DNA of 64,000 nt from the NCBI RefSeq assembly GCF_032362555.1, contig NC_083509.1:8021001-8085000 (forward strand). Direction: 5' to 3'. The translations under genes were made by a program, and so were the position numbers. This document shows, piece by piece, positions 34,773 to 46,143 of this stretch (the first letter of the stretch is position 1; the number at the start of each line of letters is the position of its first letter). Under the pieces are notes generated by a model that did no database searches, was not told the DNA's origin, and saw only the letters and a list, made by a program, of their open reading frames with translations. The DNA is from Amyelois transitella (lineage: Eukaryota > Arthropoda > Insecta > Lepidoptera > Pyralidae).

Positions 34773-37236
34773 TTACAAATAATGAAACTGTAACAAAGTG
34801 AAGAAAACTGTCGTTAGAACGCCAGTGAGCTTCACCATGGTGTCAGCTTTGAGGTTCCACATGTGATACACGGAGAAAACTGGCGGATTTTCTTCTAGTA
34901 TTTTCAATAATCTCTTCGTTTTGTATCTCAATGGTCCTGAAATTAGGCGATTCAATTAATAAAAAAATATCACATATAATATATGTATATATCTCTTGCG
35001 GTGAAGACAGAGGCAACATTTTTGCAATGATTAAAAGGCCACGTTAAGTTGCACGGCTTAATGATTGAATTGAGATTCCATATAGTGACAGGTTGCTAGC
35101 CCATCATCTATAAAAAGAATCCCAAGTTTATTAGCCATTCCCTTAGTCGTCTTTTACGACATCCATGGGATAGTTATGGAGTTTAATAATAAAAAATATA
35201 ATAGCATAAATATTTTTTATAGCTTAACAGTATCTCGTTGGAATACTCAGAAATAAAAGTAGCTTACGTTACTCCCGAAGGGCTTTTTCTATTTATGTAT
35301 AAAATTTCATCATAATTAGTCCTGTGGTTTATTCGTTAGGTACCAGCACACTTAAATGATAGTATCATAATACGTTTGGTAGCTCATTGGTACTTACCAT
35401 CGTCATAAATTGACAAAGTGGAGATAGACAAATGTTTAGTTAGTTTAGCTTCTCTGTAAAAAGATTCGCTTCGGATACAGGCCAGTGCTATTAGCAAACA
35501 ATCAGTTATGTAAAGTATAATCGTCATTACTGTATCTATTAAGCGTAATGTCTGAAAATAATTTTAATTGACATACTGAGTAAAAGAAATGGAGGTGGGA
35601 ATAAAGAGTAAGGCCTTTGTCTAGCTGCAAGGCACAAACTTAAAATTATAAAAACGGGCTTAGCGGTTTGCAGCTTGGAGGGGCCGATTCCCTCTTCCTT
35701 TATATCTCTAAGGTAAGCCGCAGAGTAAGAGATCTTTGCCCACTAGCTGGGGCGTCGGGTGTTCAGTGTGTCGCCAGTCGGTCTTATATGTTTCGCGCTT
35801 CACTTCAATCCAGGTCTTGCCTATGCTCCCCGCCTCTGCAATGATAGACCCCCGCAGGTCTTGTTCTAGGTATGTGATCAGGCTCCCTTCGGAGAATGTG
35901 GCCAATCTAGTTCATGTTTATGCAGAGTAAGGGAAAACCCCTGCAAAGGTTGTGGCGTGCAGACTATTGTCATTTCGTGTAAAAAAATATAATCCCAATC
36001 CTAGATGTGGTCATAGGCGAAATCCGGGAATCAAACATCCAGATAGGTGAGAATGGAAAGTAAAATTTGGAACTTACTTACATTATCTTTTAGTGCAATG
36101 ATAATAAAATGCAAATAGACTGCACTGTTAACAAACATCTTCAGGAAGGCAATTAGCACCTGAAGGAAGCAAATTAGCATTTTGTAAATTTCGTTTCTGA
36201 AGGTAGGTAAGTAAGTAAGTAGGCAAGTAATATCATCAATAATCATACTAAGGTTTAGAAAATAATTGACTTTACATGTATGTCTGTAATTAAGTTGTAA
36301 GTAGGTATTAGAGTAGAGAACATATTTATTCAAATTTTTTCCACATAAACTAGTTTTTATTTTTATTATATGGCTTACAAAAACATTTCTGTCAGTCATA
36401 ACTACTTAGTAGGTATTCGCTGTGATGCTTACCTGGAATTGATATAGTTCTTGAAATTTATAAAACCCATATAAAAATTCTCTTAAATACACATCAAGAT
36501 CACAATATGCAAAATCATGTGTATCCGCTGCCAACTTCCTTAAAACCATCATATGCTGCATATTTAAAGAGCTTGGAAATCTTTCCGCTACAAATTCCGG
36601 CTTTATATGATTCAAAATAATAGAGTTTACGAACTTCAAGCGCAATGTAAAGTAATACATGAGACATGAAAAATTCAAAACTTCTATCATATGTGTCATT
36701 TGAACATACATGATACCGAAGGAAGTCATAAAAAATAGAACATCATCCAATATTATCATAGTGCACAATACGAGATATGCTATTAATAAAATAAGAACTG
36801 TATTTCTATTCCTCTTGTAAACGGTTGACATAATAAACTTGTTTGTGTCGATCTTCATGAGACGATCTATTTGGTGCATTTTTAAAAAGAAGTTCACGTT
36901 TTCTTCATTATTAATGAATCTTATATTAGATACGGTACACAAACACATTATCCACTGTAGGAATGTCATATATTGCATAGTATTAAGCATAGTAAAATTA
37001 TTTTTGTACTTTTTTTCAAAAGCGATAAACATAAAACGAATTAAAAACGGAACTATTACAAGCAAAACGCATGTAAATATTTTTTGTGTGGCCTTCGGAG
37101 GCGTTACAAATTTATTTCTTATGTCCACTCTGCACACCCCGAAAATAGTTTGCAGACGATGAAAAGGGGAAAATGTTTTGACTATAGCGTCGTTCAAAAT
37201 GTCGTTCGAAACATATTCAGTTTTATTACTATGCAT
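34773..37236 (-). CDS. Gustatory receptor GR3 (7tm_7 family)
   Basis: Exons on the minus strand: 36433-37236, 36082-36159, 35398-35551 and 34773-34936 (phases 0, 0, 1), giving 399 residues. It starts MHSNKTEYVSNDIL and is closest to GR2: GVCRVDIRNKFVTPPKA is identical in both, and exon 4 differs at few positions. Exon 3 holds LACIRSESFYREAKLTKH. The C-terminal signature is TTVFFTLLQF. A reverse SINE copy fills part of intron 3 (34975-35185). It is divergently oriented to GR6, whose start codon is 760 bp away, so a shared regulatory region is possible. All frames are open and splice sites canonical. Confidence 0.9.
34975..35185 (-). repeat. SINE family A in intron 3 of GR3
   Basis: Reverse copy with atatctcttgcggtgaagac, aaaggccacgttaagttgc, gacaggttgctagcccatca and gtcttttacgacatccatgg. 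Intron 3 of GR1 carries the same SINE family, but in the opposite orientation, so these are separate insertions. Confidence 0.82.
35640..35940. other. GC-rich block, probable transposon remnant
   Basis: Unusually GC-rich for this window. It lies in intron 2 of GR3. A minus frame of 65 codons (35708-35905) is open, but neither it nor the other frames give a domain I recognise. Possibly the decayed C-terminus of a retrotransposon. Confidence 0.35.
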
Positions 37237-37996
37237 TTTATAAAATAAAAGAGCGTTTTGCTTTTCAATTATTAAAGTTTCTGGGACTAAAATATGAATA
37301 AGTATTTATACGTATATGAATTTGGGAAAATATAATAATATTAAAGACGTTACAACTTTGTGACATGTAAGAATATAATGGTTTAATTAGCTGTTATAAA
37401 ATTATGCCGTTTGTATTTGTCATTAGCGACCCAGACTTTGAATTGATGAACATTTTGTTCGAAACAAAGTAAGTACTTACCTAACAATTTGTTGATGATC
37501 AATCAACGTACTCGTATAAGTAGGTACGTTAAAATTGCGTTTTATTTTATGAATAAAGACCATCTGGGTACATTATCTAGGTATACCTATAGGTTTTCTT
37601 CTAATGGGATATTTTGTTTTCTTAATGTTTATAATTAATATAGTGTTTTTAAGAAAACTTAATTTTAAGAATAGCTTGAGTATGATTTTGGGTATTGTCA
37701 AGTTTATATTAATCACCCACTTTCGGTCGGTCGACAGAGGAAATATTTTTGTATCAAACATAAGAATATTATCAACTGAAAACTGGGAAGTAATTCATCA
37801 CTTTCTACATCCATTTTAACTAGGCCTTGTTCCCTTAATGTTTTCTTTGGGTTCATGGCCGGTCTTCAAGCTATTATAAAAAGAGAGCTTATGCTTTATT
37901 ATGAATGTACGTCATTTATTAGAGTAAATAATTATTATTTCTATGTCACTCATATTTCGTTCTTTGTAAGAATAAGTCCTGTTTTACCAAATCAAA
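37237..37996. other. Divergent spacer between GR3 and GR6
   Basis: Carries the GR5-type exon stub at 37350-37390 and a stretch near 37420-37510 resembling 33440-33500 upstream of GR2. It is presumably the promoter region of both receptors. No TATA-type element stands out. Confidence 0.55.
37350..37390 (-). pseudogene. Stub of a GR5-type last exon upstream of GR3
   Basis: gacgttacaactttgtgaca, tgtaagaatataatggttta and attagc parallel both the GR2-side stub and the stop end of GR5. It lies 113 bp upstream of the GR3 ATG. Only about 40 bp remain recognisable. Confidence 0.65.
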
Positions 37997-39739
37997 ATGT
38001 CAAATTCTAAACCACCGAATTATATGACTTATGAGTTTACAAAATATATATATTATTGCCAGATACTTTTGGGAACACCACGAGTTGTTTTAACAAGGGA
38101 TAAAGTCTACTCACGTTCAAACTTTCATCCCACATTTGTGATAGCTTTCTTATCTCCTATTTTGTACATTGGTTACCTATTATTTATTCCTCATGAAAGT
38201 ACCCCAGCTAATAAAGTCGCCATTGTTATAATATTAACAAATACTGCTCTATTGATCAATGTAATATTAACAAGAAATTTATCCGTAAAATTGCATAAAC
38301 TATGCCAAGTAATTACGACTTCCTGTCATGAAATTACCAAATCTACTGAGAAATTTAAAAATTATTGGGTTTGCGGTATGATATTACTAACATTATCAAA
38401 TTTCTTGCCTGAACTTGGTAATTTAATTTACAATTGCATTGTTTGTAAGTCAGACTGGAAACGTACCATATTAGATTTTTATCACAAAATCATACGTCCC
38501 CTAATGTGGGATCTGGAATTAGCACTTTGGATACAATTTTGTAACATGTTCAGACTGAACTTACGATCTCTTAATAAAGTTCTAAGAAAAGTATATATAA
38601 AGAAGCAACTTGGGAAAACGGGACAAAATGTGACAATTGTTATTATTGAGGACAGAAAATCAAATCAAGGCGATGAAATAGTTTTGGACAAATGTATCTT
38701 TGTATTTGAAAGAATTATCTATGCCTTGAAATTATTGAAACAAATTCATAAATATTCGGTAATAAAGTTTTTAAAATACTTAAAATTATTTTTATAGTCT
38801 AGGTATGATAGCTATCTACTTATTTTTCCATGTCAAAAGAATGTCATGTTTCTCTTTCGCCCTCAAAGACGTACCTAAATTCACTCACTTATCAATTTTT
38901 ACGATTTTCAGATCTTAATATATTGCGCAAAAAGTTTTATAATAGGCTTGGTACGATTTCGGAATATCCTTATTTTGATGAGTCACGATAAGGTTAGTTA
39001 ATATTTATTAGATAGGTACTAAGGTATTTACAGAACTTTTATGTCAAAGCATTTGTATACCTAAACGTTTGTCAGATCTTGGACTCTGACTAATATATAT
39101 CACAATTGTGATTTACTGTGAAATTAATAAAAACTTTTTTTCAGGACATTTTATATAGTAAAGATACAAAGTTAATATTATTGAAAAATATAAGGAACCT
39201 CTTAGTTTTATCACTAGCAGGCGCAACTTCGGAGTTGTATTGTAAAGAATTCGATGACACAAAAAAAATTGTTTTGCAAATCTTGGATTCTTATAAAGAG
39301 AAAAGTAAGTTTTTTACTACCAACCTAATTTAAGAATTAAATTATAAGTCAGGTTGTCAAATTTAAAATGTTTAGGTTAGTAAGAATTAAAAGGTATCTA
39401 AGCTTTTTAGTTGCCCTCCAGATTACAATAAAATATAAATTTTCCCGAAGTGCACCTAAGTTTAAAACTCTGAGTCTACGGATAAAAGCACAAAATTAAC
39501 ATAATAATCACCGATTATGTTCGTCAATAATACTTGTACTAGTTCAGTCGCTATATTGTCTTTTTTGATTTCCAGGCAAAGTGCACGAGCGAGCGAGCAC
39601 AATGCTTTGGTTGATCGAAGAAACCCCACCGGATTTTATGTTCTTCGGATTTTTTAAGCTGGACGGCACTCTGCCATTCAAATACATAGCTCTGGTTTTT
39701 ACTTACACAGTGATCCTGATCCAATTTACATTTATGTGA
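37997..39739 (+). CDS. Gustatory receptor GR6 (7tm_7 family), divergent member
   Basis: Exons on the plus strand: 37997-38758, 38912-38992, 39145-39304 and 39576-39739 (phases 0, 0, 1), giving 388 residues. The sequence is far from GR1-GR4, yet the exon plan is the same, with a last exon of 164 nt and an exon 3 of 160 nt as in GR5. It is the only receptor here with the complete signature TYTVILIQF at the C-terminus. N-terminal landmarks are QILLGTPRVVLTRDK and HPTFVIAFLSP. It is the only cluster member on the plus strand, tail to tail with GR4 (450 bp between stops) and head to head with GR3. The predicted role is a taste or internal chemosensory channel, with unknown ligand. Confidence 0.9.
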
Positions 39740-40190
39740 ATATACGATTAATGACAAAACCGACACAGGAAAACGGGTTTAAGCATAATTTTTAGAAACA
39801 TAATATCGACTAGTAGATCTGCGTGTTTGCATCGGTAAGGTAAATAAGGTATTTAACTGTAAACTTATGGTTTATACTTAAATAAAATAAAAAACTCTTA
39901 CATGATTTACAAAACAAACATATGGGTACAAAATAGAAACCCATAATGTTTAGAGACACTCATTTTATTACTAAGGAAGCGATATAGAATGTTTTGTATT
40001 CGCTATATTAGGCTTTTCAAACTTTGTAGGCCCTTTATATCTAATATACCTACGCTATATTAGGTTAAAATAGGCTGTCGACAGAACTCGATTGGTGTAC
40101 AAATAAACATTCTCTGGTAAGTACTATGACTTCATAAAATGCTAGGCTAGACTTTGAACATTTTTACGGTCTGTTTTGTTGTATTCACGT
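39740..40190. other. Convergent spacer between GR6 and GR4
   Basis: AT-rich 3' flanks of two tail-to-tail genes. Possible poly-A AATAAA on the plus strand near 39882. A short direct repeat of acgctatattaggc-like words is near 40000-40065. No gene seen. Confidence 0.55.
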
Positions 40191-41939
40191 TCATAGATAA
40201 TTAAATTGTAAAACATTGAAAAATATTGTCGTCAGAATTCCAGTGACATGCACCATAGTATCGGCTTTCAAATTCCATATCTGGTACACGGAGAATACAG
40301 GCGGCTTTTCGTCTAGTGTTTTTAAAATAGTTCTTGCTTTTTCTCTTATTGGCCCTGTAGAAAAGATATTCAGATAAAGGATAAAGTTTCGTTGAATTCA
40401 GAAAATAAATAATCATTTTTGTACATACAGACATAACAATTAAGATTAATGTATTTTCCAATACAAAAAGTAAATAACGAAAACAAAAAGAAATGCATAC
40501 CGTCAGTATAAATTGATAAAACCGATATGGACAAGCGTCTTGTAGTTTTTGCTTCTCTGTAAAACGCCTCGCATCGGACGCAGGCTAAACTTATAAGTAA
40601 GCCGTCAATAATGAATAAAAATATCATTATATACGTATCTATTAACCGAAGACTCTGTAAAATAATAAGTAGTAGGTACATAATTATGTGCTCAATATGC
40701 ACAAGTTAAAGATACCAATTTGATAACTTAAGCTTACATGGTCTTTTAGTGAAACAATAAGAAAATGCATGTAACACATGCAGCTGAAGAACATCTTTAA
40801 GAAAAATAGAAGGATCTGAAAACAAAAGATCATTCTTTATTATATTTCTGTTATAAATTATCCGGTGTTCAATTTATTTCCTGTCACAGTACAAGTAAGC
40901 CCCCGTAGCATGGCACGCGTGCTTGACGCTTTTTTTATCGCGCAAAAAAATATATATTGCTGTTTTTTCTTTATGGCGTGAAACGGGACAGCGATAGTTA
41001 CTTGCCCCATTAAAATGGCGTCGCGCGTGTCATGCTACGGGGGCTGTTCCATATTTTTACCTGATACTGGAAAAGGTTTTGAAACTCGTAAAAGCAGTTT
41101 ATTAATTCTTTTATATAATTTTCTATTCTGCAATCGACGAAGTCATTATTATCTGCGGCTAATCTCCTCATGAGCTTCTTGATGGGCATTGTCGTTGTTA
41201 TATGTACACTCTCAGGCTTTAAATGGTTCATAATTATTGCATTTGAGAATTTTAAGCGTGTCGTGAAGCAAAACATAAGGCACGAGAAATGTAAAAATTC
41301 CAACATATAAGTCAGCTGAATGTAAGTCACGCCAAAAGCAGTCAAGAAAATTACACATTCGTTAAATATAAGTATTCCACACAACCCCAGGTACAAAACG
41401 ATCAAAACTAGCACAGTGTTTCTGTTCTCCTTGTACATTATACTAGTCAAAAGATTGTTTTTTTCGATCTTCATGAGACAGTCAATTTTATGCATTTTAA
41501 GCAGAAAATTCACGTTATCAACATTGTTGAAAAATCTTAAATTAGTAACATTGCATATGTACAATATTATTTCTAAATATGACATGAATGTTATGACTTC
41601 TTGAAGCATTTTATAATTATTGTATCGATCTAGATAGAGCAGCATCATCGATATTACTAAGATTGGGGCTATTATTAAAAACAGGCACGTGTAAAGTTTT
41701 TGCGACATCTTCAGACTGGTCACTATATTATCTCTTGTGTCCACTCTGCAAACTCCCAGCAATTTTTGAAGACGATAAAAGGGAGAAAATACTTTTACTA
41801 AATCTTCTTCTAAAATGTCATTTGAAACATGATTAGCCTCGCAATGTATGTTTATAGATGTTTTATAGATGTCAGAATTCCAGCTCAATCTTTGTATTTT
41901 ATTTAGTCTTGTTAGTATGTAAGATATTTTATTAGGCAT
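40191..41939 (-). CDS. Gustatory receptor GR4 (7tm_7 family), extended N-terminus
   Basis: Exons on the minus strand: 41061-41939, 40738-40815, 40501-40654 and 40191-40354 (phases 0, 0, 1), giving 424 residues. From NHVSNDIL and LGVCRVDTRDN onward it aligns with GR1-GR3. Its first about 30 residues (MPNKISYILTRLNK...) have no counterpart. The codon that lines up with the paralogues' start ATG is ATA (847-849 of 41 kb), so translation must begin upstream or elsewhere. The C-terminus reads LTTIFFNVLQFNYL. A MITE occupies intron 1 and ends 15 bp from the exon 1 donor. The start lies only 81 bp from the GR5 stop. Confidence 0.87.
40898..41045. mobile_element. 148-bp MITE with 24-bp terminal inverted repeats
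   Basis: Left end AGCCCCCGTAGCATGGCACG, and right end on the other strand AGCCCCCGTAGCATGACACG, one mismatch over 24 bp. The interior is non-coding. It lies in intron 1 of GR4. A degraded relative is in GR2 intron 3. Confidence 0.88.
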
Positions 41940-42020
41940 GATTGCACAAATACTTCTAATTTTCTCACTAATTAAATAAATATTTTATATAAGTGATTAT
42001 TAATAAAACTAGTAGGTACG

Positions 42021-44949
42021 TTACAACATAGCGAATTGTAGAAACACAATGGTATAATTAGCAGTAATGACGAGTAACTCAAGCGGCAATTGACTGTTTA
42101 AATTAAAAATATCGTAAATGGACACATCCAATTTATTTTGTACCATCAGAGTTAATATTTGTTTGGCGCTAACTCTTGTTTTGTCTGAAATAAAAAGGAC
42201 TATACTCAATAAATATCACTTGTAAATGTATAGAAATTTTATAATTAAATTATATTATCATAACAATAAAGCACAAATGGTGACGCAAAACAATTGCTAC
42301 GAAAGGTGCGTAGCTTCAAACTCCTGACCCCTATGACAAACTATTTCTTACCGTTTAAATTTGAATTTGGCTGTATATACCTATGTATTTTTTAAGAACC
42401 TACTTATTTTGAATAACATTATTACTTAAAGAGAACTAAAACACCCATGCCGTATAATGCTTTGAATTGTAGGAATGCTTTCGACTCACTATTTAGTCAA
42501 GAAAAGAGACAAAATAATATTATTACAAGGTATAAGAACAGTCCCTTAAAGTACTTATAACAATTAATACCAAAGTAATTAGTGATCACATAAACAAAAA
42601 GTCCATCGTATCGGAAAAGCCATCAGTACTAGGTATTAATAATGTCGTACCATTACTATGATTGACTGTTTTATTTATCTATTGAACGATAAGTGAGGTT
42701 TTTCAAGAACGTTATCAAAATACATTTGTATCATAAGTTATGATTCATAACCCCTCTAACAATTGTTAAAGCACTCGCTGGCAAATAATTGAATATTAAC
42801 CAAATAAACTCTTGATGAATTGAAAGTTTGCACAATGATTTGAACTTAAAAACACGCACTTTAATTAAATTAACATGAAATTGTACAATACACCAAATCA
42901 TCCGCTCTTATTTTTATTTAACTATTACAATTTCAAGTAACCCAAAAACAAATCTTTTTCTTTTTTTGTAAGTGGCCAGTTGCAACCTTAACGAAGTAGA
43001 AAAAGGGTGATACTAAGATTTTTATTAAATTTTAAATTAAGAGATAGAAAGAGAAAAGCAAAATATGACGACATATAGGTAACCTTATCAACTTTTCTGA
43101 ATAGACCCCACGATATTGATTTTTATATTTAACAACTACATTTCAATACTTTAACTAAGTAGTTAGGTAGGAACATATTATTCCTCATAATTAACTGTAT
43201 TTTAAGTTCGCAGAACCTATGTGGGAAGAAGATTGGTATAAGATTTAATATGGCTAAGTTTGGGCTTTTACAGTGACGTTGCTTACCTATCCTTTGTGTA
43301 CTTTTCAACCCGGTAAAAAACTAGGTACTAAGTATTATATCACTTTCATAATATAACTAACTTTAGCTACCAACACTCACAAATTCAGCGCAACTTACAT
43401 ACCTACAAAAGGATACAGGTTTTTCGCAAACTTAAAAAAGGGTAATATTAAGTAAAGTCTAAGAATACCTTCACAATAGGATGTCAAACTGATGCATAGT
43501 TTTCTAGATTTCTCTAATTTTCTGGTTAGAGCTCCTCCGAGTAGTGATATAATACTAATGATGCACACCATCACTACAGAGAGGGGAATATAGCAAACAA
43601 ACATGTCTATATCCATATTGATTGAAGTCTAGAAACAGTGATTCTTATTATAATTATTATATATTATAATATATATTATAGGGGAAAGGCAAATTTGGGT
43701 TTGTTATTTTAGGAGATGGACAAGTAACCGGTCTATAATTTAATCGAAATCATCATGATGGAATGCAAGAAATGTAATGGAGGTCTTTTGAATAGGCTAT
43801 CCTCTTCAAAAACCTGTTGGCTATGTCTACCCTGCAATAATAAAGACATGATTGTATCTATGTACCTGCTCCTTAATTGAATAAACAAAATTCCTCATCG
43901 TTATAAAATCCCATATGATGAATTGGCAAGTAAAACCGAAAATCTGTAGAAAACAGAATAGAATTAGTTCCTAATTAAATACACAATAAATTGTATTTAT
44001 GAATGTCAATAGCACTATTATTTGCATTTGAAAAGTCTTGGATAAAAAATATGAGTAAAATAATAGAAATTCATAAGATAGAGTTACATAATACTCGTAG
44101 ATAAAGAGGACTTACGTGAAACTGGAAAAGTTTTATGAAATCAGAAATAATATCTAAAATATTATGCATTGCAATGACTACATCGATCCTAAAGCCGTCT
44201 GCCCCTGAGGTGACTGTGGCCAAGTCATTCAAATTACTGAGCAGTTTTGGCCTCTTTTTCATCGAAGCTTGCAACACTTTATTAAGAAAATCTACTCGTT
44301 TTATTAAGTACAACAGCATAAGGATGCACAGGAGTATTTCCAAATAGTTTCCCATCGAGGTTATTATTGCGAATATAATGGACGGATAAAACATTTTCAT
44401 AGTCACAATGTTCAAAACAGTTATCCATACTAAAGCTGTAGTAACGCCTAAAGTTGTGAGGAAAAGTGATAACGATGCTATTTTTCTGTTCACCAATCGT
44501 TTATTTTCCATGATCAGTTGTCGATCCAACTTCTGCAGTTTCACATAGATCATACTGTTCAAATTTCCATTCGAGAAGTTATTTGTGCAGATAGCTAAGT
44601 TAGTGACAATTGCGTTCAAAATCAAGCATAATTTCAACGTTTCGTCTGCAGACGACGTTTTCAACGTTGTTTCGCAGTTTATAACCACATCTGCGACAAA
44701 TATTATGTTAAAAAATATAAGAGCACCAGCATATAGTTGTGACTGGGTCGAGACACTTGTAACGAAATTGTGCTTCACTTGCACCCTTTGGAAACCCAAA
44801 CATTTCTGCATTGTATGAACTGGTTTAAATATTTTTATGAAGTCGTCATCGAGCATATCCTGAAATAGATTATCAGATTTTCTTGTTCCCATGATAGGTA
44901 ACGGCAGCATGCCACCGAAAATCGTATGAAACTGATTATTATTTGTCAA
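42021..44949 (-). CDS. Gustatory receptor GR5 (7tm_7 family)
   Basis: Exons on the minus strand: 44116-44949, 43866-43943, 43469-43628 and 42021-42184 (phases 0, 0, 1), giving 411 residues. It is a separate lineage from GR1-GR4, with a longer N-terminus (FGGMLPLPIMGTRKSDNLF) before the shared-type block LGFQRVQVKHNFVTS. Exon 3 is 160 nt, as in GR6. The C-terminus NYTIVFLQF keeps the Tyr and QF of the family signature. Intron 3 (42185-43468) is the longest in the cluster and holds nothing I recognise. The donor of intron 2 lies at the end of a SINE remnant. The stop is 81 bp upstream of the GR4 start. Predicted chemosensory channel, ligand unknown. Confidence 0.9.
43770..43862 (+). repeat. SINE family A remnant abutting a GR5 splice donor
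   Basis: tcctcttcaaaaacctgttg, gctatgtctaccctgcaat and aaagacatgattgtatctatg match the SINE 3' part. Its end runs into the donor of GR5 intron 2 at 43860-43865 (minus strand GTACAT). Confidence 0.7.
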
Positions 44950-46143
44950 TTAGATTCCTATCTGACATTGTAATCTAATAACCATAGGCGATGATTTCTC
45001 TTGAGAGTAAATTCATTTCACTTTGATTTAAATAATTGTCCTGAAGTGGTTCAAAGTATTAAATATTAATTAAAATAAGCGAATATAAAAAAAGTTTATT
45101 AAAACAACGTTCCTGCATCTACGCTCACACACATAGTAATATCATTAGGTAATAACAATATTTTCACTTTGCCTTAACTACACAATATACCCACAATTTC
45201 CTATTCTGCAACAAACACGAGATGTGATATCAATGGTACGTGTACTTGTACGTATAGTAGAGATAAAAAATAAAAATATCTTAAAACCATCGTTAAACTT
45301 ATAGATGTCATATACAATGATAGAATAAGTTTGATTGAAAATAACCAACTTCCTCAAAAATATAATATCTAAAAACAGCGTTTAACTGAATTGACTATCT
45401 TACAAAACTTAAAAAAATACCTTATACACCATGACAGTAACTTAATTTGGTAATTGAAATGATAATTTATTGTATTTAAAATAGTACTGACCTATGTCTG
45501 TTATTGAATGATATTATAATGGGGCAATAAAGGGGGCTAGCTTTTTCTGTAAACTTTACAGCGAACGAAGTCGCGAGCAATTGCTAGTTTAACATAAGAA
45601 GTCTCCTGGGTTTTTGTAATAAATAATATTTAATGTTTTTGTTTTGCTTACGTATGTAATCATGTTTTTAAAATAATAAAACACTGTGTGATATATTTAG
45701 CATAATGGACTTTAAATTTAATTACTCATTTTCAATGTAAATAATGATATGACGAGTAATATCGACTTTTGTGCGTAGATATTAGACACAAAATCTTATC
45801 TTTGAACTTTTAACGCTATTCACTAGTAATTACGAAAATCGCAAATACTTAGTGGTCACAGATTTCGAACCGACCATCACATGTCAAGCAAATAATATAT
45901 TTGGCGTTTATTATTCCGTTATTTGAAGCAGGTTTATGGTTCATACAAACCAAAATCATAGGAGGGTCAGATTTCTGCGCGACTCCACATTTTTTTTTAA
46001 CTCACTCTTGCGCAGGACGCGACAAATTCATGTCGGAACCATGAAACTAGTAGTAGTAGGTATTTTGACAAGTCTATATCATGTAAAAAAATTAGTAGTT
46101 TTACAGTAATATTTTTCAAAGTTTATATGTATAAAACTACGCT
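44950..46143. other. Spacer between GR5 and the cytochrome b5 reductase gene
   Basis: GR5 promoter side, then AT-rich DNA and the 3' UTR of the reductase. A Helitron-type end is at 45535-45587. No gene seen. Confidence 0.6.
45535..45587 (+). mobile_element. Helitron-like (Lep1-type) 3' end
   Basis: Contains gcgaacgaagtcgcgagcaa followed by ttgCTAG, a diverged copy of the end at 14777-14808. Only the terminus is recognisable. Confidence 0.5.

Noticed and set aside
41010..41060. Continuation of the GR4 first-exon frame to 41010
   Set aside because: The donor at 41060 is at the same place as in the paralogues. Beyond it the frame reads into the intron and the MITE end.
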